Positions 9,343-18,882 of a stretch of 64,000 bases of DNA are shown piece after piece. Numbering within the stretch: position 1 is the first letter of the stretch; every line of letters starts with the position of its first letter. The stretch is from positions 27,091,836-27,155,835 of the forward strand of contig CM065711.1 in assembly GCA_017654935.2 (NCBI GenBank), written 5' to 3'. The position numbers and the translations under genes were made by a program. The stretch is from Phymorhynchus buccinoides. Lineage: Eukaryota; Mollusca; Gastropoda; Neogastropoda; Raphitomidae. The notes below the pieces were generated by a model, which saw nothing but the letters and a program-made list of their open reading frames with translations, was not told the DNA's origin and made no database searches.

Positions 9343-12300
9343 CTACTTTAGTAACTGTTGACACTCATATACATATTTCGCAACCTCGCTGATAACATTG
9401 TCATTTGATATTAAATTGGTTGGTAGCGCGTTTTGTATTTTGTATTTGTCTTCAACATGTTTTAAAAAGTGCTTTCTTATATCGTCATATTTGATACAAT
9501 TATCTAAGAAATGAATTTCATCTTCGATTTCATTACATTCCAAACATAATCTTCTTTCCCTTGGAGTTTTAGTATATCTACCTTTTTTCTATTTTAAGGT
9601 CGTGACAAGAAATTCTTAATTTACATAATGATTGTTTTTGGTTAAATCTTATGAAAGAGTTTGCTAAATATGGTTCCATTCTATATTCTGTAGTAATACT
9701 GTTGTAAAATTTAAGTTTTGATTCTGTTTCTGATTTTATTTTCTTCCAAAATAATATGTATTCATCTTTTAATTTATTTTGGACAACATGACATAAATTA
9801 TTAATATTAAAAGTATGCTGGTTGTTCCAAACATGCTCCAATCCAAATAGGTTAAGAATTTGTTTGACAAATTTAAAACCAAGGTGTTTGATGATCTTCA
9901 TTCTTTAACATGTTCGTGTATATGATTTTGATAGGAGAGTTGTCTTTAGATTTCTAAAATATGGTACCAGAACTTTATAATCTGATTGATTATTGTTAAG
10001 CTAATTGGCAAACTTCCGAGTTCTCCAATAACAGCTAAGTTTGTAGCTTTTTTGTGAACTCCTAAAATTTGCTTGAAGAACTTATGTTGAGTATGCTCAT
10101 GTGGTAATTTGTTTGAAAGGCATTGATTAAACATGTTTTTTCTAGAGTAAAGTTGTCATTTAACTTCAAGCAAAAAGGGTAGCCATATATCTGCACCATA
10201 CATCAATATTGGTGACACAAGACTATCAAATAATTGTAAAACAATTTGATCATTAATATTTTCATTTTGAAACGTTCTTTTTAGGGTATATGTTGCTTTG
10301 TTCCCTTGCTTGCTTAGATGTTCTGCTGCCTATAAGCTTCCCACAAGTCAAGTTTTCCTGACCTATGGAAAAATTATTCCGAGATATTTGTATTGTTCTG
10401 CTGTTTCAATGAATTTTGTACCACATTTAAAGAATAATCGAGTTTTAGGTTCTGTTTTAGAAAATATTATTTACTTTAGTTTTTTCAATGTTAATTTGCA
10501 ACCCCCATTCCTTACAATATAAGTATAATTGATCTAATAAATTTAATTGTAAACCTTGTTTAGATGTTGCAAGGAGTATAAGATCATCTGCATATAATAA
10601 AGTAGATATACATGTATTGCTCGAAGGATCCAGTGTTGGTGAATCATCTTTTGGAAGCCAGTTTGTTAAATCGTCTATAAACATATTGAATAATGTTGGA
10701 CTTAGTGAGTTCCCTTGCAGAATTCCTCTTCGCATATAGACTGAATGACAAATTCCATTTTTTCCAGCTGAGTAGATTTGTGTATTTGTGTGCATGTTTT
10801 TAACCAAATGAAACCATTTACCGTTGATACCAAATCTTTGTAATTTTATTAATAGTCCTTCGTGTGAAATGTTATCAAACGCTTTCTGAAAGTCAACAAA
10901 GCATGCATACAATCTGCCATTACGCGATTTCATTGTGTGGTCTACAATACTTTTTAAAATAAAGATATTATCCGTAGTTCTATGGCCTTTTCTAAAACCT
11001 GCTTGTTCCTTAGATAACAAATTGTTTGATTCTAAGTACTTGTTTATTCGAGAGTTTAGTATTTGACATAAAACATTGCCTAATGAACAATTAAGTGTGA
11101 TTCCTCTGTAATTGCTGGGGTTTGTTTTGTCTCCCCTTTTATGTATAGGAACTGAAAGGCCTTTTTTTCCACAAATCTGGATATTGGCCGGTTTTTAAAA
11201 TTAAATAAAATATGTTTTTTATTGTTGGTAATAATTCTGAAATCCCAGCTTTCAGAAATTCATTCCTTATTCCATCTATTCCGGATGACTTGTTCTTTTT
11301 TAATTTCTTGATAGCTTTTATAATTTCTATATCAGATATCTCATAATCCACATTAGCGTCATTCAGAGCCGCTTTTTTTCCTTCATTTTCTGTATTTGCA
11401 TCTGTTACTACATCTTCTTTGTTCTCTATATCAACTTCTTTTCCTATTAGTTTTTCAAGATGGGTCATCCATTTTTTAATAGGTAGTGGTTGTGTCTGCT
11501 CTTGAGTCTCCATGGATTGTAATTCTTTCAAGGTTTTCCAAACAGCGTTTGGATTTTCATTCAAGTTTTTGTTCAATAAAGTTAATAACCTGGCTTTGTA
11601 TATTCTCTTCTTTTTCTTAATCATTTTGTTATATGTTTTCCTAGCAAGGAAATATTTTTGGTTAAGTGTTTTGTTGAATGGGTTTCTGTTTAATGCATTT
11701 AGTAGAGATTTTGTTTCTCGACGTTGTGATTCACATTCCTTGTCAAACCATTTCTTATTCTTTCTTTTCCTTTTCTTCCATGTCCTTTTTATTTTGTATG
11801 TAATACTTTGTTTACCAGCGTCATGTAGCATTTGTGTGAACTCATGAACTACATTATTCACAGTCTTCGTGGACTCAAGCTTCTTGTCATCTAATATCAT
11901 AATATTGTTGATAGAAGTTAAACGCTTTTTCATTTCTGAAGATGTTAGTGCTCTTTGAAGTTTTATAGCAGATTTTTCATCCCAAAAGAAAATAATATTT
12001 TCATCCTTCATGCCATGAGATTCTATTTCTACATGTGTTTTGTTGGTTAGTTGGTAGTCAGTCACGTTTGGGACAATGTGATTAATTCTTATCGATACTG
12101 GGCAGTGGTCTGAGTATACTGTTAGATCATGAACTTTCATGTCCATTATGTCTTTCAGTAAATTTTGGGAACATAAGAAATAGTCAACTACACTACATCC
12201 TTTTGGTGTGAAGCAAGTATATCGTCCTTGTAGATCACCTAGTATTCTCTCATTTAGAATACACATGTTACAGTCAATGCACAGGGATGAAAGTTTTCTC

Positions 12301-12942
12301 CCGTAGTTTATAAACGTATTTATCCATTGAACATCTATCTGTTATATTACTGAAAGGATAATCTTCGGGTAAAGAATATATATTACTTTCCCTTTCCATT
12401 GTAATGTAATCAGGAATTGTCACCGATCTCGCGTTAAAGTCCCCACATAAAAAATTACTTGTTCATTGCTATATGAACATTTTACAAGATCAGCTTCGAT
12501 ATTGTCCCATATCTTATTTGTGTGATCTTTTCCGAAAGACGAATTTTCTGGAGGTATATATACACTGCCTATATAGATAGTTCTACCTTTTATCTTCATT
12601 TTCAACCAAACTATGTCACTATTATTCTGAGGTAATATAATAACAAATTCTTGTAAGTGTTGTTTAATAAAAATTGAAATGCCTCCTGAAGCCTTCTGAG
12701 CCTTCGCTCTTTTGGGACGACAGTAATGTATACCAGGAGCAACATTTTGAAGCTGTAATTTGCAGCAAGAGTCTTTATCCACGTGCGTTTCTTGTATAAA
12801 TATGATATCATATTTTGTTATTATTTCAATAACATAATTCTCTTCAAATTTATTGATTTTTTCGCAATTAATTGTTTCCTTAAATCCTTTTAAATTCCAT
12901 TACAGAATTCTTATATCATTAAGTCTCAGGTGTCTATTCATT
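9343..12942 (-). pseudogene. non-LTR ORF2: APE endonuclease + reverse transcriptase, frameshifted
   Basis: The product would nick target DNA and copy the element's RNA at the nick. Visible in order on the - strand: endonuclease N-terminus with WNLKGFKE and IFIQETHV (12.9-12.75 kb; a stop precedes WNLKG), SVYIPP, then a shift that hides the GDFNAR motif near 12425; SDHCPVSI (12.1 kb); the linker and RT start with KKNKSSGIDGI and EFLKAG (11.3 kb); RT with QAGFRKGHRTTDNIF, FVDFQKAFDNI, GILQGNSLSPTLFNMFI and the catalytic LYADDLILLA (10.6-10.7 kb); thumb and C-terminal region with CNEIEDEIHFLDNC (9.5 kb). The frames 12266-11139, 11020-10457, 9901-9578 and 9543-9343 are the surviving open pieces. 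At least four interruptions, so not functional as read. Confidence 0.85.
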
Positions 12943-12981
12943 TTGATGTGTTGTAAGATCAAGTTTTTTGTTTTTACATTT

Positions 12982-14545
12982 TCATTCGTAGTATCTGTCT
13001 ACTTGTTTTTGCCACCCTTTGTTGTAGAACTGCGAGTAACGAGTCACATGGTTGTCGAAACGATGGTGTGGTTCAGTTCTGTGATGGAAGTCGTGCCTGT
13101 CTCTGCTTTTTTCGCTGAAACCTCCAAATCTCCTCTCTTCAGGGTAGTACCGCGAGTTGTGATGATCTTCCTGCAGTCCGTGCAGGTGGTCATTCCTGCG
13201 TCTGTATTCAAATGTCTCTCTTCTTCTTTCATTGAGGTCTGCAGGTTTTCTCTCGTAATTCTGGTATCGAGCATTGGAACGCCTTTCGTGAAGTCCGTTC
13301 CTGTAGAATGGGTCAGTCTTTCCGTGTTCCAATCTTTCTTCTCTTCTCCCTGTGTAGTTCGCAGTTCTCCCGTCTTCAGTGTAGTGATGGTTATGGCGGT
13401 TTGCGTGTAGTCCATAGCTATGGTATGGCCTACTTGCTTCAGCTTCACTCCCTCTGTGGAGCTTTGAGATATGTCTGCTGTTGTTTGTCTCCTGTATGTT
13501 CCTGGGTCCACGGTTGCTCCTCGATACGTTTCTTCTTTCATCATCAGAACTGACATCCGACGACTTTGTCATTGTTTGTTGACTACGTCCCGGTGCTCCC
13601 CTTAGAGCTGTTTCACTGTTGTGTCTGTGCTTCGTATGTTTCAAGTTTTTCTTTTGCTTTGTCCACACGATGCCGTGAACCTGCCGCCCAATATTCCCAG
13701 CCTAAAGGCCTGAGCCTCTCTCGTTTGGGTGAATGTCGTCAGTCATGATGTTCTGCTTTTGTTTTAAGTTTTCATGTTTGAGGAATGTCACATCGTTGTT
13801 GTCTTTTAAGTTGGTGTAGACCATGGCTTTGAAAACCTCCTTCTTGCCGTCTAATTTTTCATCTTAGCGTCTGGGTGACCTGGCTCACGACCACGTGTGA
13901 CTTGGGGCATTGTTTTTTAATGTTTCTTGTACATTTTGCCATTTTTTTTGCTTGCTTTGTTTGCAGATGATTTCTTCAGATTATTTATGCCAACGTGTAA
14001 GAGAATAACTTCAGGATCTTGACTGTCTTTCAGTTCTACTTTGTTGCAATCCTCAATAGTGGAGGCTTTCATCATTGTGGTTTTAAATCCATATGATTTG
14101 CCGAGTCGTTCTGGGTCTATCCCTCTAAGAACTGAATCGTGAATGATAACCAGGTGGGGGAGGTCCTGAGTTTGTTCTTCTTCACTTGAACTTTCTTCTT
14201 CATCACAGTCGGTGGTTGTGACGTCACTGTCTGATTGAGCGCTGTTGCTGTTTGAGTGTTCCATGAGTTGGAAGATGTCAGTGTCAGCGCTCTGTTTTGA
14301 TCTTTTGTTCTTGCGCTTTTCTTTCTTTTTCTGGAACTTCTCGTTTTGTTTGTCGTGTTGGTAGGTGTTGCTCGAGTTTTTTCCGGATCACTGACCGTTT
14401 GCGTGGATCTTTCATGGGTGAGTAGGACACTGTTTTGATTGTCCAGTTTGTCTTGCACAGTATTTATTATCTGCGCAAATGCGTCACCTCTTGTTTCATC
14501 TGATTGTTGCAGTTGTTCGGTGAGTTTTACAATGGCTCGTTTCAT
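12982..14545 (-). pseudogene. non-LTR ORF1 with SGNH-esterase-like segment, frameshifted
   Basis: Pieces in order: an N-terminal Gln/Asp-rich helical segment starting MKRAIVKLTEQLQQ (14545); a Ser/Thr/Lys-rich linker (TRSSRKRKKSART); an acidic Ser run then LPHLVIIHDSVLRGIDPERL and VILLHVGINNLKKSS (14.15-13.95 kb); and a C-terminal Arg/His/Tyr-rich segment (13668-12982). The IHDSVLRG...HVGINNL pair resembles blocks I and III (GDS, GTND-like) of SGNH hydrolases found in ORF1 of some CR1-type elements (family knowledge); here HDS replaces GDS. Role there is thought to be nucleic-acid or lipid related. Multiple shifts between the pieces. Confidence 0.6.
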
Positions 14546-14737
14546 GTTTTGTAGTACATTTTCGGTCGTTTGTTGTGTGCTTCATCAACTCACCTAGAGT
14601 ATGTAATTGTACTGTAGATGTTGCGTTGTTCATGCCCAGTGCTGCATTTCTCTCTTCGTCTGCCTATTCAACATTTCTTCTTCTTATGTGTTTCATCGTA
14701 CAAAGGTGTGCGCACAACCTGAGATCGTGTTTGTGTG

Positions 14738-14910
14738 TGTGTGTGGGTGTGTGTTGTGGGTGTGGTTTGTGTTGTGTGTAGTGTGTGTGTGTGTGTGGTG
14801 TGTGTGTGTGTGTGTGTGTGTGTGTGGTGTTGTTGTGTGCTTGTGTGGTGTGTGTGTGTGTGTGTGTCTGGTGGAGTGTGGGGTGTTGTGTGTGCGTGTG
14901 CGTGTATGTA
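14738..14910. repeat. (GT)n microsatellite
   Basis: Interrupted GT tract close upstream of the non-LTR ORF1 start. Confidence 0.95.
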
Positions 14911-15482
14911 GCTTTGATCATAACGTCGGTTCCACCCTCATATTTTCAAACTGTCCTCTCTCTCTCTCGCTCTCTCTGCGCGTAGTAGTGTTGTTGTCGT
15001 GTCTGTCTGTATCTGTGAAAGATACATTATATGAATACATTTTTAATGAGTTTTACATTAAATCTATTTTTGTCCGGTCGTTTTAACACCAGTGAGTGCG
15101 GTGAATACGAGTATGTCTTAATTTGCTTTATGAGCGTGTTTCTCTATTTTTGCAAATGTTTGGAACCTTGTGTGTCCAAATGTATACTTTACTTCTGCGG
15201 TCATTGTGAATGTATAACTTGTTTATGTAAATTGTAAATTGAGTTTTAATGTAAATCTGATTGTAAATGTTATTTTATTATGTATATGTATTTTATTTAT
15301 ATTAGTTGAATATGTACATATTTCTTCCTGTTTGCGTGTTGTGTGTGTGTGGTGTAAGAATGTGAAGGATAGTGTGGGGTATGTAAGCGGTTGTTTTAAT
15401 ATGAATAATTTTAGGGTAATTGTAAAGTGCTTGGAGCTTAAAGGTGAAGCGCTAATAAATTTTCTTAAATATAATAAATAAA
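14911..15482 (+). repeat. AT-rich segment ending in a CR1/L2-like tail
   Basis: Mostly AT-rich without long ORFs. The end (15425-15480) reads AAAGTGCTTGGAGCTTAAAGG, GAAGCGCTAATAAATT, then A/T, resembling 3' tails of CR1/L2-mobilised short repeats. Probably an old short element of up to about 450 bp; the 5' end is not defined. Confidence 0.35.
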
Positions 15483-15495
15483 TTAATGCGTTTAA

Positions 15496-15691
15496 CACCC
15501 TGTCACAAAAGTCATCACATCAGGGCCTGTTATCCGAAGACCCTATTTTCATAATTTGGGAGGTAAGGATAGCGTACGTAATGTATGCATGTCAACAGAG
15601 GAATTTCACAATATTGCAAATAATAGTTTTTCGCTAACCAGTAAGTTTAATAGTATTATTTTGGCGAAAAAACGACTGGCGGTTGAAAGGG
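15496..15691 (-). mobile_element. TTAA MITE, family 1
   Basis: 196 bp between TTAA at 15492-15495 and TTAA at 15692-15695. Reads ACCCTGTCACAAAA... to ...GACTGGCGGTTGAAAGGG, the reverse orientation of the copy at 1004. Confidence 0.7.
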
Positions 15692-15693
15692 TT

Positions 15694-16205
15694 AATGAAT
15701 CCGTTTCCTTACCATCATCACTGACGTGGTGCAGAGTTCTGGGTAGCCAGGGGCGTAATCCATTCCTAAGTACCAAGGTCTGTTCTCCTTTAATGATCTG
15801 TTTCCCTACCATCATCCTGAGTGGTGCAGAGTTATGGGTAGTCCAGGGGGCCGTAATCCATGTCCTAATACCCAGGTCTGTTCTCTTTTAAGAATCCTAG
15901 TTCTTACCATCATCCCTGACGTAGTGCAGAGTTCTGGGTAGCCAGGGGGCGTAACATCTCCTACAGTACCCAGGTCTGTTTCTCTTTTAATGAATCTATT
16001 GTTCTTACCATCATCCCTGACGTATATGGTTAGTGCAGAGTTATGGGTGCCAGGGGGCGTAATCCATCTCCTAAGTACCCAGGTCTGTTCTCCTCTATGA
16101 ATCATTTCTTACAATATCCCTGACGTGGTGCAGGTTTGGTAGCCAGGGGGCGTAATCCATTCCTAAGTACCAAGGTCTGTTCCCTTTAATGAATCTGGTT
16201 CTTAC
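15694..16205 (-). repeat. about 100-bp tandem array of an exon end plus splice donor (5-6 units)
   Basis: On the - strand each unit reads ATGGATTACGCCCCCTGGCT, then CCAGAACTCTGCACTACGTC, AGGGATGATG and the donor GTAAGAA, followed by ATTCATTAAAGAGAACAG and CCTGGGTACTTAG. The first part is the 3' end of the P-loop exon (peptide MDYAPWL...LHYVRDDG), which forms the right-hand unit. Units start near 15694, 15794, 15887, 15989, 16093 and 16188 on the + strand. They differ by small indels and are not collectively open. Confidence 0.8.
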
Positions 16206-16437
16206 CATCATCCCTGACGTAGTGCAAGAGTTCTGGGTTTAGCCAGGGGGCGTAATCCATGTCCTTGGCTTGCTCCAGTAGGTGAGCTCGGTCCACAGTC
16301 GGTTACAGGCAGGCAGGTGGTCTTGCCCAGTCCGATGCGGACCAAAGCAGAATGGCGCATTGGGACCTGCAGGTGGATCACGGCATTGCTCCACGATCAG
16401 TCACGCGGAAAGGGAAGTCGCTCTTCATCTCCAGGTT
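16206..16437 (-). pseudogene. TRANK1-like P-loop (Walker A) exon, frameshifted
   Basis: Read on the - strand from AACCTGGAGATG. Peptide pieces in three frames: NLEMKSDFPFRVTD, then AVIHLQVPMRHSALV-RIGLGKTTCL (Walker A, G-L-G-K-T-T), then NRLWTELTYW, then EQAKDMDYAPWLNPELLHYV-RDDG and donor GTAAGA. From memory vertebrate TRANK1 reads GRSGTGKTTCC.YRLW at this place, so the nucleotide-binding loop of its SF1-like helicase domain is identifiable. It should bind and hydrolyse ATP, but three single-step frameshifts interrupt it here and the acceptor AG reads GG (16438-16440 CCG on +). Either a decayed exon or uncorrected sequencing indels. It joins in phase to the acidic exon at 7012. Confidence 0.6.
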
Positions 16438-16469
16438 CCGAAAGGAGGAAAGAGAAGGTGGGGTTAATT

Positions 16470-16685
16470 TTAGCCCTTCGGGCAAGCCATTTTTCAGCCA
16501 ACAAAATACCATAAACTAACTGGAAGAGAGAAAAAAAGTGTATGGGCAAATATGGTGATTCCTCTGTGACTGTCTAACATTAGCCTATCTTTACTCCCAA
16601 AATTTAAGAAAACAGGCCGATTGATGCCTTTTGGTGACATGGGTGTTAAACCATTGTGGTGCATAAATGTGTATTGGCTGGTGAA
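16470..16685 (+). mobile_element. degenerate TTAA MITE, family 1
   Basis: Starts GGTTAATTTTAGCCCTTCGG and keeps AAGCCATTTTTCAGCC, AAAATACCATAAACTAAC, GATTCCTCTGTGAC, GACATGGGTGTTAAAC and CATTGTGGTGCATAAATG. Many deletions relative to 52664-52912. Confidence 0.5.
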
Positions 16686-16724
16686 GGGCTTACTATCATA
16701 ACAGAGTATATTACAGGTTTGTTT

Positions 16725-17020
16725 CAATGTCTGTGATTGGTCAAGCAGAAAGGAAGTCGATCTCATCGCCAGGTTCTGAAAGAAGGAGAAAAAGTGGGTT
16801 AATTTTAAAGACCCACCACGTCACGTATCAAAATCACGGTTCTTCAAGTGCTTCTTCTCTTACAGCTGGCAAGAAATGCTTAACAAATCAGCCAAGCATA
16901 AGAGGGAAGTGTGACACGGGACATGGTTTTTAAAAAATAACAGATGAGTACATTACGGGTTTGTTTCAAAGGGAAAAGGGAAGTCGATCTATCTCCAGGT
17001 ACTGAAAGAGGAAGAAATGC
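16725..17020 (-). repeat. two extra copies of the P-loop exon acceptor and exon start
   Basis: On the - strand 16790-16735 reads CCTTCTTTCAG then AACCTGGCGATGAGATCGAC and TTCCTTTCTGCTTGACC; 17015-16965 reads CTCTTTCAG then TACCTGGAGATAGATCGACT and TCCCTTTT. Both mirror the start of the P-loop exon (AACCTGGAGATGAAGAGCGA) but keep the CAG acceptor that the long copy has lost. Between them lies a degenerate TTAA MITE of family 4 (16809-16930, AGACCCACCACGTCACGT). Confidence 0.6.
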
Positions 17021-17056
17021 TGTGTTTTTAATTTTAAATTTCACAACAAATTGGTA

Positions 17057-17065
17057 AAAAAAAAA

Positions 17066-17107
<42 letters not shown>

Positions 17108-17122
17108 CCACCCCCCCCCCCC
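17057..17122. repeat. A and C homopolymers
   Basis: Poly-A (about 30) followed by poly-C (about 14). Sequence on both sides (17123-17280) is unremarkable. Confidence 0.9.
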
Positions 17123-17284
17123 AACATCAGTGACAAAAACTTGGCATGCAAAAAGAAACCCACCCGAATTCACAGAGATGACTTCTTTGACTATAAGTAC
17201 CTAATGCCGAGTAAAAGAGCGGTAAATTACGGCTGTTGCGACTGATGAAATGGAAAGCGAGGGTCAATCTTCATTCCAAGTTCA

Positions 17285-17440
17285 GTATTGTGTTGTACCC
17301 TGGCTAAAAGACTCAAGGGATCATCCAACAGCGAAGCGCTGAACCCATGGCACAAAGCATCAGATACAGATGAGAACATTACTGTGTGACCGTTGGTGAT
17401 TAGCCCCGCCACTGTGGGCCAGCCGCATCTGTCATGCGGG
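17285..17440 (+). repeat. dispersed repeat R1, single degenerate copy
   Basis: Reads CCCTGGCTAAAAGACTCAAG, GAACCCATGGCACAAAGC, GATGAGAACATTACTGTG and CCCCGCCACTGTGGGCCAGC. It is followed by a CT-rich run up to the gap. Confidence 0.75.
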
Positions 17441-17548
17441 GGATTCCAGGTTCTCGCGATCCCCCCCTCTCTCTCTACCCCTCTTCTCTCTACCCCCTCT
17501 CTTCATCACCTCCAACACGTTGTAAGACGAGCGTGGAATGAGAAGCCG

Positions 17549-18048
17549 NNNNNNNNNNNNNNNNNNNNNNNNNNNNNNNNNNNNNNNNNNNNNNNNNNNN
17601 NNNNNNNNNNNNNNNNNNNNNNNNNNNNNNNNNNNNNNNNNNNNNNNNNNNNNNNNNNNNNNNNNNNNNNNNNNNNNNNNNNNNNNNNNNNNNNNNNNNN
17701 NNNNNNNNNNNNNNNNNNNNNNNNNNNNNNNNNNNNNNNNNNNNNNNNNNNNNNNNNNNNNNNNNNNNNNNNNNNNNNNNNNNNNNNNNNNNNNNNNNNN
17801 NNNNNNNNNNNNNNNNNNNNNNNNNNNNNNNNNNNNNNNNNNNNNNNNNNNNNNNNNNNNNNNNNNNNNNNNNNNNNNNNNNNNNNNNNNNNNNNNNNNN
17901 NNNNNNNNNNNNNNNNNNNNNNNNNNNNNNNNNNNNNNNNNNNNNNNNNNNNNNNNNNNNNNNNNNNNNNNNNNNNNNNNNNNNNNNNNNNNNNNNNNNN
18001 NNNNNNNNNNNNNNNNNNNNNNNNNNNNNNNNNNNNNNNNNNNNNNNN
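17549..18048. other. assembly gap, exactly 500 N
   Basis: A placeholder gap of unknown real size. TRANK1-like exons are on the - strand to its left and on the + strand to its right. Confidence 0.99.
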
Positions 18049-18054
18049 CGACTC

Positions 18055-18195
18055 TTCAACACCCTCTTCTTTCTCTCTCTCTTCTCTCTCTCTCTATCTC
18101 TCTCTCCTCTCTCTCTCCTCTCTCTCTTCACAACACACACACTGCATTCTAGCTGTTGGTTGGTTGATTGTTTAATTGTGTTGCTTTTAATACCC

Positions 18196-18227
<32 letters not shown>

Positions 18228-18336
18228 AACACACACACTGCACTCTAGCTGTTGGTTGGTTGATTGTTTTATGTGTTGGCTTGTTTAATCACCCCCCCCC
18301 CATCTCTCTATCTCTCTTCCCCCTTTCTCTCTCGTA

Positions 18337-18367
<31 letters not shown>

Positions 18368-18385
18368 ACCACACACAAGGTTTTC
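18055..18385. repeat. CT-rich microsatellites with a short direct repeat
   Basis: Several (CT)n and poly-C runs. The segment CACACACTGCA-TTCTAGCTGTTGGTTGG occurs at 18132 and again at 18232, so a roughly 100-bp unit is duplicated. Confidence 0.85.
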
Positions 18386-18459
18386 AAGGTTTATTACATT
18401 CCAAAGATCCCCATTGGGGGTACATGGTACACACACTACACTCTAACCTGTTGGTTGTT

Positions 18460-18723
18460 GATGATGATGACAACAATGATGGTGATGACGACAATGATGA
18501 CAATGATGACAGTGATGATGACTTGTTATCAGGAGGAGAAGAAGCAAGAAGGAGAAGGTGGAACGCCGATGATGATGTCTTTGATGATGATGATATTAAT
18601 GATGATAATGGCGATGGTGACTCAGGAGGAGAAGGTGTACCCGCTGATGATGATGATGATTATATTGATGATGACGAGGTTACCTTGATGCTAATGGCGA
18701 TGGTGACCCGAAGTCGTTATCAG
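18460..18723 (+). repeat. GAT microsatellite carrying two extra copies of the exon A acceptor
   Basis: GATGAT-rich tract in which TATCAG-GAGGAGAAG (18527-18541) and CTCAG-GAGGAGAAGGTGTAC (18621-18640) repeat the acceptor and first codons of exon A (TATCAG-GAGGAGAAGAAGGAG at 18718). The second copy also shares AATGGCGATGGTGAC upstream of the AG. Spacing is 93 and 98 bp. Confidence 0.75.
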
Positions 18724-18879
18724 GAGGAGAAGAAGGAGGAGAAGGTGTACCGCGCAGCCAGCGACCTGGTCAACCCCCTGGCTCGATTCCTCATTGTGCG
18801 CACCCTAGAGTGGTGCAAAGGGGTGCAACTCTACCTGAAAAAACACCTGCCCTCCGTCCTCCACTGCATCGCCTTCCAG
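18724..18879 (+). CDS. TRANK1-like C-terminal exon A
   Basis: 52 codons, both borders phase 0. Acceptor TTATCAG (18717-18723) has almost no polypyrimidine tract; donor is GTACAG. The peptide starts EEKKEEKVYRAASDLVNPLA and ends HLPSVLHCIAFQ: helical, with no motif. It is the first host exon right of the gap and encodes a late part of the protein, so all upstream exons of this copy are missing here. It joins exon B in frame. The TE that follows starts at the third intron base. Assignment to TRANK1 comes from the exons joined to it rather than from its own sequence. Confidence 0.7.
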
Positions 18880-18882
18880 GTA

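Larger units (their letters stand above)
9152..14640 (-). mobile_element. near-full-length non-LTR retrotransposon with hexamer tail
   Basis: An approximately 5.4-kb element on the - strand with ORF1 (14545 to about 12982) and ORF2 (12942 to about 9343: endonuclease, reverse transcriptase, C-terminal zinc knuckle). The 3' end is followed by a (TGAATC)n repeat (plus-strand ATTCAGATTCAGATTCAG at 9158-9178) instead of poly-A, as is common for CR1/L2-like lineages. It is inserted in the intron between the acidic and P-loop exons. It carries several frameshifts and is presumed inactive. Confidence 0.85.

Noticed and set aside
17393..18236. ORFs spanning 17549-18048 and 61001-61500
   Set aside because: They consist mainly of N translated as X; not interpretable.
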